Source: Arthrobacter sp. AZCC_0090 (GTDB lineage: Bacteria; Actinomycetota; Actinomycetes; Actinomycetales; Micrococcaceae). Taken from it: 64,000 nt of DNA. Positions 45,662 to 54,786 of this stretch are shown piece by piece; positions within the stretch are counted from its first letter, which is position 1; each line of letters begins with the position of its first letter. The stretch spans positions 310,001 through 374,000 of the forward strand of contig NZ_JACHEE010000003.1 in NCBI RefSeq assembly GCF_014207375.1, read 5' to 3'. Under the pieces are notes generated by a model. It was not told where the DNA came from and made no database searches. It was given only the letters and a program-made list of their open reading frames with translations. A program made the translations under genes and the position numbers.

Positions 45662-47221
45662 GTGACGTCTTCAGAAAAACCCCCGTTCTACATCACCACC
45701 GCCATCACCTACCCGAACGGCGTGCCGCATATCGGCCATGCCTACGAGTACATTGCCACTGACGCGATGGCCCGGTTCAAGCGCCTCGACGGCTACGACG
45801 TGATGTTCCTGACCGGTACGGACGAGCACGGCATGAAGATTGCCCAGGCGGCGGAGAAGGAAGGCATCACCCCCAAGGAACTCGTGGACCGGAATGCCGA
45901 AATCTACAAGGCCGCCCACGCTGCTTTGGGCATCTCGTATGATCGCTTCATCCGCACCACCGATGAAGATCACTACGCTGCCTCGCAGGCCATCTGGAAG
46001 AAGATGGAAGCCAAGGGCGACATCTACCTGTCCAAGTACGAGGGCTGGTATTCGGTCCGCGACGAGGCCTACTACACCGAGGACGAGACCGTACTGAAGG
46101 ACGACGGCGTCCGTTACTCGAGCGGTACCGACACCGAGGTGACGTGGACCGCGGAGGAGAGCTATTTCTTCCGCCTGTCCGCGTACCAGGACAAACTGCT
46201 GGCCTTGTACGAGGAGCAGCCGGAATTCGGCGCCCCGCAGTACCGCTTCAACGAGGTCATCAGCTTCGTCAAGCAGGGTCTGCAGGACTTGTCCATCAGC
46301 CGGACGACTTTCGACTGGGGTGTCCCGGTTCCAGGGAATGACAAGCACGTGATGTACGTGTGGGTTGATGCCCTGACCAATTACCTCACTGGGGTCGGCT
46401 ACCCGGATGCCGAGTCTGAGGCGTTCCGGAAGTTCTGGCCCGCGGACGTCCACGTCATTGGCAAGGACATCTCCCGGTTCCATGCGATCTTCTGGCCCGC
46501 CTTCCTGATGAGCGCCGGCCTGGAACTACCCAAGAGGGTCATGATCCATGGCTTCCTCACCAACAATGGCGTCAAGATGTCCAAGTCCCTCGGCAACGTG
46601 GTGGCCCCCAAGGATTTCGTGGAGCAGTACGGCCTGGACCAGGTGCGCTTCTTCTTCCTCCGCGAAGTGCCCTTCGGCGCAGACGGCAGCTACAACCACG
46701 AGGCAATCGTGGGCCGCATGAACGCCGACCTCGCCAACAACTTCGGTAACCTTGCGCAGCGTTCGCTGTCCATGGTGGCCAAGAACTGCGAAGGCACGGT
46801 GCCGGTCCCGGGCGATTTCTCGGCAGAGGACTCCGCGCTGCTCGCCCAGGCCGGCGGCTTGCTGGACGTTGCCCGCGCCGCTTTCGAGAAGCAGGAATTC
46901 AGCCGTGCCCTCGAAGCAATCTGGGCCGTGCTCGGTGACACCAACGCCTACTTTGCCGAGCAGGCCCCGTGGGTGCTGCGCAAGACCGACGTCGAGCGCA
47001 TGAACACGGTCCTGTACGTCACCTTGGAGGTTGTCCGCATCGTGGCGATCCTCACCCAACCTGTCATGCCGACGTCGGCGGCCAAGCTGCTTGAGGTGCT
47101 GGGACAGCCCGAAGGCGAGGCCCGCCAATTCGCGGCCATTGCCACTCCGATCGTCCCGGGCACGCAGCTCCCGGCCCCGGCCCCGGTCTTCCCGCGTTAC
47201 GAGGAGCCCGCCGAGTCCTAA
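45662..47221 (+). CDS. metG: Methionyl-tRNA synthetase
   Basis: A 519-residue class I synthetase. HIGH motif in [20 protein letters not shown] and KMSKS in [13 protein letters not shown]; anticodon-binding helices follow. It is the short form without the zinc knuckle cysteines and without the C-terminal tRNA-binding domain. GTG 45662 start, AGAAGG upstream. Followed by a strong terminator and the repeat cluster of family B. Confidence 0.96.
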   Translation: MTSSEKPPFYITTAITYPNGVPHIGHAYEYIATDAMARFKRLDGYDVMFLTGTDEHGMKIAQAAEKEGITPKELVDRNAEIYKAAHAALGISYDRFIRTTDEDHYAASQAIWKKMEAKGDIYLSKYEGWYSVRDEAYYTEDETVLKDDGVRYSSGTDTEVTWTAEESYFFRLSAYQDKLLALYEEQPEFGAPQYRFNEVISFVKQGLQDLSISRTTFDWGVPVPGNDKHVMYVWVDALTNYLTGVGYPDAESEAFRKFWPADVHVIGKDISRFHAIFWPAFLMSAGLELPKRVMIHGFLTNNGVKMSKSLGNVVAPKDFVEQYGLDQVRFFFLREVPFGADGSYNHEAIVGRMNADLANNFGNLAQRSLSMVAKNCEGTVPVPGDFSAEDSALLAQAGGLLDVARAAFEKQEFSRALEAIWAVLGDTNAYFAEQAPWVLRKTDVERMNTVLYVTLEVVRIVAILTQPVMPTSAAKLLEVLGQPEGEARQFAAIATPIVPGTQLPAPAPVFPRYEEPAES

Positions 47222-47283
47222 ACGCTCGCTCACGTATGCGGTGCGTGAGGCAAACGCTCGCTCACGTATGCGGTGCGTGAGGC
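47220..47283. repeat. Two tandem 32-base direct repeats (family B)
   Basis: Units 47220-47251 and 47252-47283 are identical, each starting AAACGCTCGCTCACGTATGC. An inverted copy of the first 21 bases, with one change, is at 47381-47401, and a related copy is at 7333-7351. Only two units and no spacer, so not CRISPR. Confidence 0.85.
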
Positions 47284-47284
47284 A

Positions 47285-47346
47285 AACGCTCCTTCAGATC
47301 TGTCCGGCAAGCCCTGCGGATCTGAAGGAGCGTTCGCTTTTTTGCG
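47285..47346 (+). terminator. metG terminator
   Basis: A 16-bp perfect stem (AACGCTCCTTCAGATC at 47285-47300 with 47319-47334) followed by CGCTTTTTTG. The arm begins with the family B word AACGCTC, so terminator and repeat share sequence. Confidence 0.85.
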
Positions 47347-47353
47347 CAAATAT

Positions 47354-47401
47354 GTGAGCGAGGATCGGCGGCGGAAAGTGCCGCATAAGTGAGCGAGCGT
47401 T
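47354..47401. repeat. Inverted family B copies
   Basis: GTGAGCGAG occurs at 47354-47362 and again within CCGCATAAGTGAGCGAGCGTT (47381-47401, 21 bases cut here to its parts CCGCATAAGTGAGC and GAGCGTT), facing the direct repeats across the terminator. Confidence 0.65.
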
Positions 47402-47447
47402 GGAGGCGGCGGCCTGCCGCTCGCATCCTCGACCGTCGCACTCCGGA

Positions 47448-47464
47448 GTTCAAATGCTGAGACG
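47448..47464. promoter_or_regulatory. NdgR/LtbR-type site upstream of leuB
   Basis: GTTCA-N5-TGAGACG aligns with the sites at leuC and ilvD: right arm exact, left arm 3 of 5. It ends 40 bases before the leuB start. Confidence 0.45.
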
Positions 47465-47503
47465 ATTTTGACCAGCATGTGGATGCCTTGGCAGTCTGAA
47501 AAC

Positions 47504-48568
47504 ATGAGCGCATCGCACCCCGCCGCAACGATCAATCTGGCCGTCATTCCCGGTGATGGCATTGGCCCCGAAGTCATTGCCGAAGCCCTCAAGGTCCTGG
47601 AAAAGGTTGTTGCCGAAGAAGGCGTCACCCTGGAGCAGACCGAATACAAGCTTGGAGCCCAGCATTGGCTCGAAACCGGCGAGACTCTCCCAGACGACGT
47701 CCTGGCGGATCTCCGGACCCGCGATGCCATCTTGTTCGGCGCCGTCGGAGCAGCCCCGGGGGACACCCGTATTCCTTCCGGCATCATTGAACGCGAGATG
47801 TTGCTCAAGCTCCGGTTCAGCCTGGATCACTATGTGAACCTGCGCCCGTCACGCCTCTACGGTACGGTCGGCAGCCCCTTGGCCAACCCCGGCAACATCG
47901 ATTTCATCGTGGTCCGCGAAGGCACCGAGGGCCCGTACGTCGGCAACGGCGGTACGCTGCGCGGAGGGACCCCCCACGAGGTCGCCACCGAGGTATCGCT
48001 CAACACGGCACACGGCGTCGAGCGCGTTGTGCGGGACGCCTTCCGCCGCGCCAGCGAGCGTCCCCGCAAGCACGTCACCCTCGTCCACAAGCACAACGTC
48101 CTGGTCTTCGCCGGCCACTTGTGGAAGCGCACCGTTGAGGCCGTGGCCAAGGAATTCCCCGAGGTCACCCACGACTACCTGCACATCGATGCCGCCACGA
48201 TCTTCATGGTCACCGATCCCTCCCGCTTCGACGTGATCGTTACCGACAACCTCTTCGGCGACATCATCACGGACCTCGCCGCGGCCATCACCGGCGGCAT
48301 CGGACTGGCAGCTTCGGGCAACATCAACATGGACCGTACTGCGCCCTCCATGTTCGAACCCGTCCACGGTTCCGCACCGGACATCGCGGGCCAGCAGAAA
48401 GCGGATCCTACTGCCGCCATCCTGTCCGCGGCATTGTTGCTGGACCACCTCGGCTACACCACCGCCGCCCGCAGGATCGAAGCCGCGGTCGTGGCTGACA
48501 TCGAAAGCCGCAGCGGCGAGACCCGCAGCACGGTGGCCATCGGCGACGCTATCGCGGCCGCACTTTAG
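47504..48568 (+). CDS. leuB: 3-isopropylmalate dehydrogenase
   Basis: A 354-residue NAD-linked beta-decarboxylating dehydrogenase of leucine synthesis. [20 protein letters not shown] at the start, substrate Arg/Tyr region [20 protein letters not shown] and [12 protein letters not shown], and metal-site [20 protein letters not shown] with [20 protein letters not shown] at the end. ATG 47504; a frame from 47468 would add 12 residues across the putative operator region. Lies apart from leuC, which is at the right edge, as is usual in actinobacteria. Confidence 0.96.
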   Translation: MSASHPAATINLAVIPGDGIGPEVIAEALKVLEKVVAEEGVTLEQTEYKLGAQHWLETGETLPDDVLADLRTRDAILFGAVGAAPGDTRIPSGIIEREMLLKLRFSLDHYVNLRPSRLYGTVGSPLANPGNIDFIVVREGTEGPYVGNGGTLRGGTPHEVATEVSLNTAHGVERVVRDAFRRASERPRKHVTLVHKHNVLVFAGHLWKRTVEAVAKEFPEVTHDYLHIDAATIFMVTDPSRFDVIVTDNLFGDIITDLAAAITGGIGLAASGNINMDRTAPSMFEPVHGSAPDIAGQQKADPTAAILSAALLLDHLGYTTAARRIEAAVVADIESRSGETRSTVAIGDAIAAAL

Positions 48569-48683
48569 GGCCTGTCCTCAGGCGTAAGCTTTACTTGAAT
48601 TATTTACCTGCTGCCGTGGTCCGTCGCTGAACCATATCCTCCAAGAGAAGGTTCGCTGTGCCAGGTAGCCGACTGGAGGAAAC

Positions 48684-49796
48684 ATGACTCAGACTGCCCA
48701 CGGCGTCGAATTCAGCCAGCAGCTCTCGGAGAACCCGAAGTCTGTTGAGGAGCGTGCAGCCATCCTGGCAAACCCAGGATTTGGCGACTACTTCACCGAC
48801 AACACCGTCATCGTCGACTACAGCGTTGACGCAGAGGGCAAGGGTGGCTGGCACAGCGCCCGGGTCGAGGCCTACGGACCTATTTCCTTGGATCCTTCGG
48901 CAGCCGTCCTCCACTACGGCCAGGAGATCTTCGAAGGCCTCAAGGCATACCGCCACGCCGACGGCTCCATCTGGACCTTCCGTCCGGAGGCCAACGCCGC
49001 CCGCCTGAACAAGTCGGCCCGCCGCTTGGCTCTTCCGGAACTTCCCGAGGAATACTTCCTCGGTGCGATCCGCGAACTCGTGCAGGCGGACAAGGAATGG
49101 GTCCCGTCCGGCGATGGCGAAGCGCTGTACTTGCGCCCCTTCATGATTGCCACGGAGGCCTTCCTAGGTGTCCGCGCAGCCCGCGAGGTCTCATTCCGGG
49201 TGATTGCATCCCCGGCAGGAAACTACTTCGGCGGCGAGCTCAAGCCGGTGTCCATCTGGATCTCCCGTGAATACGCCCGCGCCGGCCGCGGCGGGACCGG
49301 TGCAGCCAAGTGCGGTGGAAACTACGCTGCTTCCCTGATTGCCCAGATGGAGGCCGAGGAGAACGGCTGCAAGCAGGTCCTCTTCCTGGACCACTTCAAC
49401 GACGATGCGGTCGAGGAACTCGGCGGTATGAACGTCTTCTTCGTCATGAAGGACGGCTCACTCGCTACCCCCGCGCTCACTGGAACAATCCTTGAAGGCG
49501 TGACTCGTTCCTCCGTGATCGAGGTGGCCAAGGACATGGGCCGCGAGGTTTCCGAGCGGAAGATCACCCTCGCCGAGTGGCGGGATGGTGTGGCTTCCGG
49601 CGACATCGCCGAGGTCTTCGCATGCGGAACCGCGGCGGTCATCACGCCCATCGGCGTACTGAAGGACAAGACGGAGTTCATCGGTTCCGAGGACGCCAAG
49701 GCAGGCGAAACCACCATGGCGATCCGCCAGCAGCTACTTGGCATCCAGACCGGAACGGTCGAGGACAAGCACGGCTGGCTGACCCGCCTCGCCTAG
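48684..49796 (+). CDS. ilvE: Branched-chain amino-acid aminotransferase
   Basis: A 370-residue fold type IV PLP enzyme that makes the final step to Ile, Leu and Val. PLP lysine in GGTGAAKCGGNYAASLIAQM, with the family's SAAVLHYGQEIFEGLKAYRH-like entrance (quoted: LHYGQEIFEGLKAYRH), substrate loop LRPFMIATEAFLGVR and FACGTAAVITPIGVLK. ATG 48684 has GGAGG upstream. Gap to leuB 115 bases, so it may have its own promoter. Followed by a terminator. Confidence 0.96.
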   Translation: MTQTAHGVEFSQQLSENPKSVEERAAILANPGFGDYFTDNTVIVDYSVDAEGKGGWHSARVEAYGPISLDPSAAVLHYGQEIFEGLKAYRHADGSIWTFRPEANAARLNKSARRLALPELPEEYFLGAIRELVQADKEWVPSGDGEALYLRPFMIATEAFLGVRAAREVSFRVIASPAGNYFGGELKPVSIWISREYARAGRGGTGAAKCGGNYAASLIAQMEAEENGCKQVLFLDHFNDDAVEELGGMNVFFVMKDGSLATPALTGTILEGVTRSSVIEVAKDMGREVSERKITLAEWRDGVASGDIAEVFACGTAAVITPIGVLKDKTEFIGSEDAKAGETTMAIRQQLLGIQTGTVEDKHGWLTRLA

Positions 49797-49817
49797 GGCT
49801 TGGCGGCCTCTGGAGTG

Positions 49818-49860
49818 CCCGACGGCGGCCTCCCACTTGGGTGGGCGGGCCGCCGTCGGC
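49818..49860 (+). terminator. ilvE terminator
   Basis: CCCGACGGCGGCC and GGCCGCCGTCGG pair around an inner hairpin, followed by CGTTT. It lies 22 bases after the ilvE stop and ahead of the convergent lipoprotein gene. Confidence 0.75.
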
Positions 49861-49898
49861 GTTTCAGCAGAGAGCAGTCGGCTGTCCGGAAGACAGGG

Positions 49899-50624
49899 CT
49901 ACTGGGGCTGGGGCCCGTGGATCAGCGGTTCTATGAGCGCTTCCATCTTGGCTTGCAGATACTGCTGACCGGCAGCGGAGGGGTGGTCTCCGTCGGGCCC
50001 AATGAGGTTCGCGGCATCATCCATGATCCAGCCTAGGACTATCGGATCCACGAAGTCGGCGCCCGCTTGCTGTGCAGCCGCTTTGTCCTGGTCTCGGATG
50101 TCGAGTCTTTCCGGTTCCGGCGTGCTCGAATACGACGGCGGACCTATCACCAGGATGTCGGCGTGGGGAGCGCGGGTCTTGACCGAGGCAAAGGCCCGTG
50201 CCGCTGCAACCTCGGTTTCCCCCGGGGCGGCACCCATGTCATTTTCGGAACCAAAGAACACCACCAAACGGGTGGAGTCCGTTACCGCCGCGTCCACTTG
50301 GGAACCGAAGGTGGATCCGTCCTCGCCAACGCTGACATAACCGCTTCCATCCTGCGCGGCATTGACGATGGTTGCTTGGAACTGTTGAAAGGCGGGATCG
50401 TTCTCCACGAGGTTTGGCCACGCGTCGGAAGGCGAAGTCCCGTGTCCGGTGCTGAGGGAATCTCCGATAATCACCACTGTGGGTTCTGCCGCGGCGGCAC
50501 GCGGTGCGGCGTCGGACGAACATGCACTGAGGATCGCGAGGACGGAAAGGCAAACGGTTGCGATCGCCGTCGTGGTCCAGAGAAGTCCTCTTCGAGGGGT
50601 TTGAGTCCGCAACAATTCGATCAC
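49899..50624 (-). CDS. SGNH/GDSL-family hydrolase, lipoprotein
   Basis: A 241-residue secreted lipoprotein esterase. Lipobox LSAC at Cys35, then block I IGDSLSTGHG with the catalytic Ser, block III around FFGSENDMG with its Asn, and the terminal Asp/His in GPDGDHPSAAG, so the SGNH set is complete. Substrate (acyl or acetyl ester on wall or exopolysaccharide) unknown. The GTG at 50624 overlaps its AGAGGA; TTG at 50615 would be better spaced, so the start is uncertain by a few residues. Confidence 0.85.
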   Translation of the reverse strand: MIELLRTQTPRRGLLWTTTAIATVCLSVLAILSACSSDAAPRAAAAEPTVVIIGDSLSTGHGTSPSDAWPNLVENDPAFQQFQATIVNAAQDGSGYVSVGEDGSTFGSQVDAAVTDSTRLVVFFGSENDMGAAPGETEVAAARAFASVKTRAPHADILVIGPPSYSSTPEPERLDIRDQDKAAAQQAGADFVDPIVLGWIMDDAANLIGPDGDHPSAAGQQYLQAKMEALIEPLIHGPQPQ

Positions 50625-50799
50625 TCCTCTGCATCCATTCAGGGCAAGCCAAGCAGCAAATCAGCCTTGAAAGCGATGAGTTGATCGCCTGAGCTGTCCT
50701 GGCGCCTTGACACCATGCTATGCCGCGAGCTCTCTTTACCTGCTGTGCATCTGCCCTGACGCCCGGACCTGGCGATGTGGCGTGTGCCAAGATGGAACC

Positions 50800-51582
50800 G
50801 TGAATCCGGTCTATGACGCGTCTTTCCAGCCAAGCAGTTTCCTCACCCGCTCACGGCTGGCACCCAATCCCGGGCCGATGAGCCTCGATGGGACCAATTC
50901 CTACGTCATTGCCGCCCCGGGCGCTGCCGGAGTGGTCGTCGTCGATCCCGGGCCGCTCGAAGAATCCCATCTCGCGGCCCTGGCCGCCTGCGGACCGGTT
51001 GACCTCGTGCTCATCACCCACCGCCACAAGGACCATACCGAGGCGTCCGCGCGCTTCCACGAACTCACCGGGGCGCCTGTCCGTGCTGCCGACCCGGCAC
51101 ATTGCCACGGCGGAAAGCCGCTCCGCGCCGACGAGGTCATCAAGGCGGCAGGGGTGGAGATCCACGTCCTTGCCACCCCCGGCCACACCTCGGATTCTTT
51201 GTGCTTCCATCTTCCCGCTGACGGGCCTGACGGCTCCGTGCTCACCGGCGACACCATTCTGGGACGCGGAACCACGGTGCTGGACTATCCCGACGGCAGG
51301 CTAGGGGACTACCTCGCGAGCCTCGACACACTTGAAGGACTCGGTCCGGCAACACTGCTGCCCGCGCACGGGCCGGTCCTACCCGCCGTGGACGCGGTGT
51401 GCCGCGAGTACCGGGCCCACAGGGAGATGCGGCTGGACCAGATCCGCGAGGCCCTCGCCCGGCTCGGGGCGGAGGCTGGGGTGCAGGCCGTCACCGACGC
51501 GGTGTATCCCGACGTCGATCCTTCCGTGCGCTGGGCGGCGGAAACCTCGGTTGCCGCGCAATTGGACTATCTGCGCAGCTAG
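50800..51582 (+). CDS. Metallo-beta-lactamase-fold hydrolase
   Basis: A 260-residue MBL-fold protein with the metal motif LITHRHKDHTEA (H-x-H-x-D-H), a further His in ATPGHTSDSLCFHL, Asp in LTGDTILGRG and His in LLPAHGPVL. The C-terminal helical extension (VCREYRAHREMRLDQIREAL) is that of LACTB2-like proteins, which include endoribonucleases and thioesterases. GTG 50800 gives VNPVYDASFQPSS, close to family starts; upstream open frame rejected. Cytoplasmic. It lies close to the FAH protein and gltX, without overlap. Confidence 0.88.
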   Translation: MNPVYDASFQPSSFLTRSRLAPNPGPMSLDGTNSYVIAAPGAAGVVVVDPGPLEESHLAALAACGPVDLVLITHRHKDHTEASARFHELTGAPVRAADPAHCHGGKPLRADEVIKAAGVEIHVLATPGHTSDSLCFHLPADGPDGSVLTGDTILGRGTTVLDYPDGRLGDYLASLDTLEGLGPATLLPAHGPVLPAVDAVCREYRAHREMRLDQIREALARLGAEAGVQAVTDAVYPDVDPSVRWAAETSVAAQLDYLRS

Positions 51583-51656
51583 CGGACACCCTTGCGTAAC
51601 GGCCGCTCCTGTCCTCCCGCGCGTACCGGCCGCGTGCGGACGGTACGCTAGGAGCC

Positions 51657-52433
51657 ATGCGTATCGCCCGGTTTGTTGTTGATTCTGATCCCGTCTACGG
51701 CGTCGTCGAAGGTGAGCCCGGCAGTGAAGTCGTCACTGTCATCCATGGCGATCCCTTCTTCAATGGTGTTGAGCGGACTTCGGTCCGCCATAAGCTGGAG
51801 GACGTCCGCCTGTTGGCCCCGATCATTCCGCGCAGCAAGGTGATCGGCGTGGGACGGAACTTTGCGGAGCACGCCCGGGAACTGGGTAATGAAATTCCGC
51901 AGCATCCGCTGCTCTTCCTGAAGCCGAACACCGCGGTCGTCGGCCCCAATGACCCCATTGTGTTGCCTGAGTTCTCCGAGGAAGTTTCCTTCGAAGCTGA
52001 ACTTTGCGTCGTCATCGGCCGCATTTGCAAGGACGTGCCGGAAGACCGCGTTGACGATGTCATTTTTGGTTATACCTGCGGCAACGACCTCACGGCGCGC
52101 GACATCCAGAAAACGGATCTGCAATGGGCACGTGCCAAGGGCTTCGACACCTCCGCGCCCCTGGGCCCGTGGATCGAGACCGATCTGGACCCTGAGGACC
52201 TGGCCATCAAGGGCTGGCTCAACGGCGAACTCCGCCAGGACGGCAGCACCAATCAGATGATCCGCAGCGTGCGGGAACTCGTGTCGATAGTTTCTCAGGC
52301 GTTTACCTTGCTGCCGGGCGACGTCATCATGACGGGCACTCCGGCCGGCGTCGGACTCGTGCAGGAAGGCGATCGCTACGAGATCGAGATCGAAGGCATC
52401 GGCCGCTTGTCCAACCCGGTAGTCCGCCGCTGA
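51657..52433 (+). CDS. FAH-family hydrolase/isomerase (intact)
   Basis: A 258-residue fumarylacetoacetate-hydrolase-family protein: IPRSKVIGVGRNFAEHAREL, LFLKPNTAVVGPNDPI, the metal Glu-x-Glu in SFEAELCVVIGR and Asp in GYTCGNDLTARDIQ, then LLPGDVIMTGTPAGVG and IEIEGIGRLSNPVVRR. Family members act on 2-keto acids (oxaloacetate decarboxylase, acylpyruvase, or homoprotocatechuate pathway isomerases). Conserved upstream of gltX in actinobacteria, which favours a housekeeping oxaloacetate-type role over catabolism of the phenols handled at 5-7 kb. Confidence 0.93.
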   Translation: MRIARFVVDSDPVYGVVEGEPGSEVVTVIHGDPFFNGVERTSVRHKLEDVRLLAPIIPRSKVIGVGRNFAEHARELGNEIPQHPLLFLKPNTAVVGPNDPIVLPEFSEEVSFEAELCVVIGRICKDVPEDRVDDVIFGYTCGNDLTARDIQKTDLQWARAKGFDTSAPLGPWIETDLDPEDLAIKGWLNGELRQDGSTNQMIRSVRELVSIVSQAFTLLPGDVIMTGTPAGVGLVQEGDRYEIEIEGIGRLSNPVVRR

Positions 52434-52525
52434 AGTCTTGACGGTTCGCCTGGTGTTCGAGACCGGTCGACACCAGGCGGCACTGGCCATTCCGCCAAGC
52501 GCCACGCGGTAAAGTTGGAACCACT

Positions 52526-54040
52526 ATGACTACTGTTGCTGCGTCGAACTCTGCCGCCATTCCTGCCGTGACCGCCGAAACCCCGGTCCGCGTCCGGTTC
52601 TGCCCCTCACCCACGGGAACTCCGCACGTTGGGTTGATCCGTACCGCCCTCTTCAACTGGGCCTATGCGCGGCACACCGGCGGCAAGCTGATTTTCCGGA
52701 TCGAGGACACCGACTCAGCGCGCGACAGCGAGGAAAGCTACCACCAACTTCTTGACGCGCTGAAGTGGCTCGGCATCGACTGGGACGAGGGCGTGGAGGT
52801 TGGCGGGCCGCATGAACCGTACCGCCAGTCCCAGCGCAGCGACATGTACCAGGACGTCATCGCCAAGCTCAAAGCCGGCGGCCACATCTACGAGTCGTAC
52901 TCCACGCCTGACGAAATCGAAGCTCGGCACCGTGCTGCCGGGCGGGATCCCAAGCTCGGCTATGACGGCTTCGACCGCCATGTCACGGAGGAGCAGCTCG
53001 CCCAGTACAAGGCCGAGGGTCGCCAGTCCGTGCTGCGCCTGCGCATGCCGGACGAGGACCTGACCTTCAATGACCTCGTGCGCGGGGAGATCACATTCAA
53101 GGCGGGCTCAGTGCCGGACTTCGCCGTGGTGCGTGCCAACGGTGCGCCGCTGTACACACTCGTGAACCCCGTTGACGACGCACTCATGGGTATCACGCAT
53201 GTCCTCCGCGGCGAGGACCTGCTCAGCTCCACTCCGCGTCAGATCGCCCTCTACCGTGCGCTCTACGCCATCGGCGTGGCTGAATACATGCCGGAATTCG
53301 GCCACCTTCCTTATGTCATGGGCCAGGGCAACAAGAAACTCTCCAAGCGCGATCCGGAATCCAGCCTGTTCCTTCACCGCGAACGTGGCTTCATTCGTGA
53401 AGGATTGCTCAACTACCTTTCGCTTTTGGGCTGGTCGCTGAGCGCCGATGAGGACATCTTCACCGTGGAGCAGCTCGTGGCCAACTTCGACATCCACGAC
53501 GTCCTGGGCAACCCGGCGCGCTTTGACATCAAGAAAGCGGAAGCCATCAATGGCACGCACGTGCGCATGCTTGCTCCCGAAGACTTCCGCGAGCGGCTCG
53601 TGCCGTACCTGCGTGCCGCCGGCTTCGTGGGAGAGATCCTGACCCCGCGCCAGGAAGAGATCCTCGCCGAGGCCGCGCCGCTGGTCCAAGAACGCATCAC
53701 CCTGCTGGGCGAGGCTCCCGAGATGCTTGCCTTCCTGTTCAAGAACGACGACAAGATCGACGTCGCGGACGACGCCCGCAAGGGACTTCCCGAGAACCTG
53801 ACCGAGGTGTTGGACGCCGCGTTGGTTGCCCTGGAACCCGTCGAGGACTGGACCGCGGAGAGCATCCAGACGGCACTCAAGCAAGCTTTGGTGGAGGATC
53901 TCGGCATCAAGCCGCGCCTCGCGTTCGGCCCCGTGCGCACGGCAATCTCCGGCCGCCGCATCTCGCCGCCGCTCTTCGAATCGATGGTCATTCTGGGCAA
54001 GGATTCCTCGCTCACCCGCTTGCGCGCGTTCCGCGGCTAG
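52526..54040 (+). CDS. gltX: Glutamyl-tRNA synthetase
   Basis: A 504-residue class I synthetase with HIGH-like [20 protein letters not shown] and KMSKS-like [11 protein letters not shown], and a helical anticodon-binding C-terminus. In actinobacteria lacking GlnRS it usually also charges tRNA-Gln with Glu for amidation, and tRNA-Gln and tRNA-Glu genes indeed lie 2.5 kb downstream. Confidence 0.97.
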   Translation: MTTVAASNSAAIPAVTAETPVRVRFCPSPTGTPHVGLIRTALFNWAYARHTGGKLIFRIEDTDSARDSEESYHQLLDALKWLGIDWDEGVEVGGPHEPYRQSQRSDMYQDVIAKLKAGGHIYESYSTPDEIEARHRAAGRDPKLGYDGFDRHVTEEQLAQYKAEGRQSVLRLRMPDEDLTFNDLVRGEITFKAGSVPDFAVVRANGAPLYTLVNPVDDALMGITHVLRGEDLLSSTPRQIALYRALYAIGVAEYMPEFGHLPYVMGQGNKKLSKRDPESSLFLHRERGFIREGLLNYLSLLGWSLSADEDIFTVEQLVANFDIHDVLGNPARFDIKKAEAINGTHVRMLAPEDFRERLVPYLRAAGFVGEILTPRQEEILAEAAPLVQERITLLGEAPEMLAFLFKNDDKIDVADDARKGLPENLTEVLDAALVALEPVEDWTAESIQTALKQALVEDLGIKPRLAFGPVRTAISGRRISPPLFESMVILGKDSSLTRLRAFRG

Positions 54041-54052
54041 TCCAGGCACACT

Positions 54053-54766
54053 GTGATCAGCGCACTTCATGAGTCATTTGGCACGGTCCGGGGTGTCCTG
54101 TTCGATATTGACGACACCCTGGTGGACCTCGAGTACGCCATGACCACGGCGCTGCGTGATGTGAGCGAACATCTCCTCCCTGGCCTGGACCAGGCCGGGT
54201 GGGAGAAGTTCGGACGGATCTTCACGCACGAAACCACCCATTTCTATGACCGATACCTCGCTGGCGAGTTGACGTTCAACGAGCAACGCCTCCTGCGGGG
54301 CCGCGCTGCCCTGGGGCATTTCGGCGTCGAGCTTGGGGGCGAGGACTCCCACACATGGCTCAGCGACTACTCCCGGCTGCAGCCCAGCTATGTCAGGGCC
54401 TTCAGCGACGTCGCTCCCGTGCTTGCCGCCTTGGACGCCGCGGGCGTTCCCTATGGCGCAGTGAGCAATAATGTCCATGACTATCAGAGGGTCAAGCTCG
54501 ATAGCGCGGGACTTGGCCGCGTCTCGGTCCTCGTCGGAACGGACACCGTAGGTGTGCCCAAGCCGGACCCCGCCATTTACCTGGAAGGGGTCCGGCGCCT
54601 GGGCACCACCCCGGCTGAGACGCTCTTCGTCGGAGACAACCGCCTGCTCGACGCCGATGGCGCCACCGCAGCCGGCTTGCGAGGAGTCTGGCTGAACCGC
54701 ACCGGCGAGGTGGCCTCCGGCTTTACTGGCCGGGAAATAGATTCCTTGTCGCGACTGCTCGCCTGA
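54053..54766 (+). CDS. HAD-superfamily hydrolase (subfamily IA)
   Basis: A 237-residue HAD phosphatase: motif I VLFDIDDTLVDLE with both Asp, motif II Ser in GAVSNNVHDYQ, motif III Lys in GVPKPDPAIYLE, motif IV GDNRLLDADG. A cap of about 85 residues between I and II fits the C1 group. GTG 54053 starts 12 bases after gltX, so the two are probably co-transcribed. Substrate unknown; a metabolite-repair phosphatase is a fair guess. Confidence 0.9.
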   Translation: MISALHESFGTVRGVLFDIDDTLVDLEYAMTTALRDVSEHLLPGLDQAGWEKFGRIFTHETTHFYDRYLAGELTFNEQRLLRGRAALGHFGVELGGEDSHTWLSDYSRLQPSYVRAFSDVAPVLAALDAAGVPYGAVSNNVHDYQRVKLDSAGLGRVSVLVGTDTVGVPKPDPAIYLEGVRRLGTTPAETLFVGDNRLLDADGATAAGLRGVWLNRTGEVASGFTGREIDSLSRLLA

Positions 54767-54786
54767 GCGATAGCGCGGCTTCCCGG

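Noticed and set aside
47220..47401. Possible CRISPR array
   Set aside because: Only two adjacent units without spacers and no cas genes; better explained as an extragenic repeat.
47230..47808. Minus-strand open frame across the family B repeats and leuB start
   Set aside because: Made of repeat sequence read through and the antisense of leuB.
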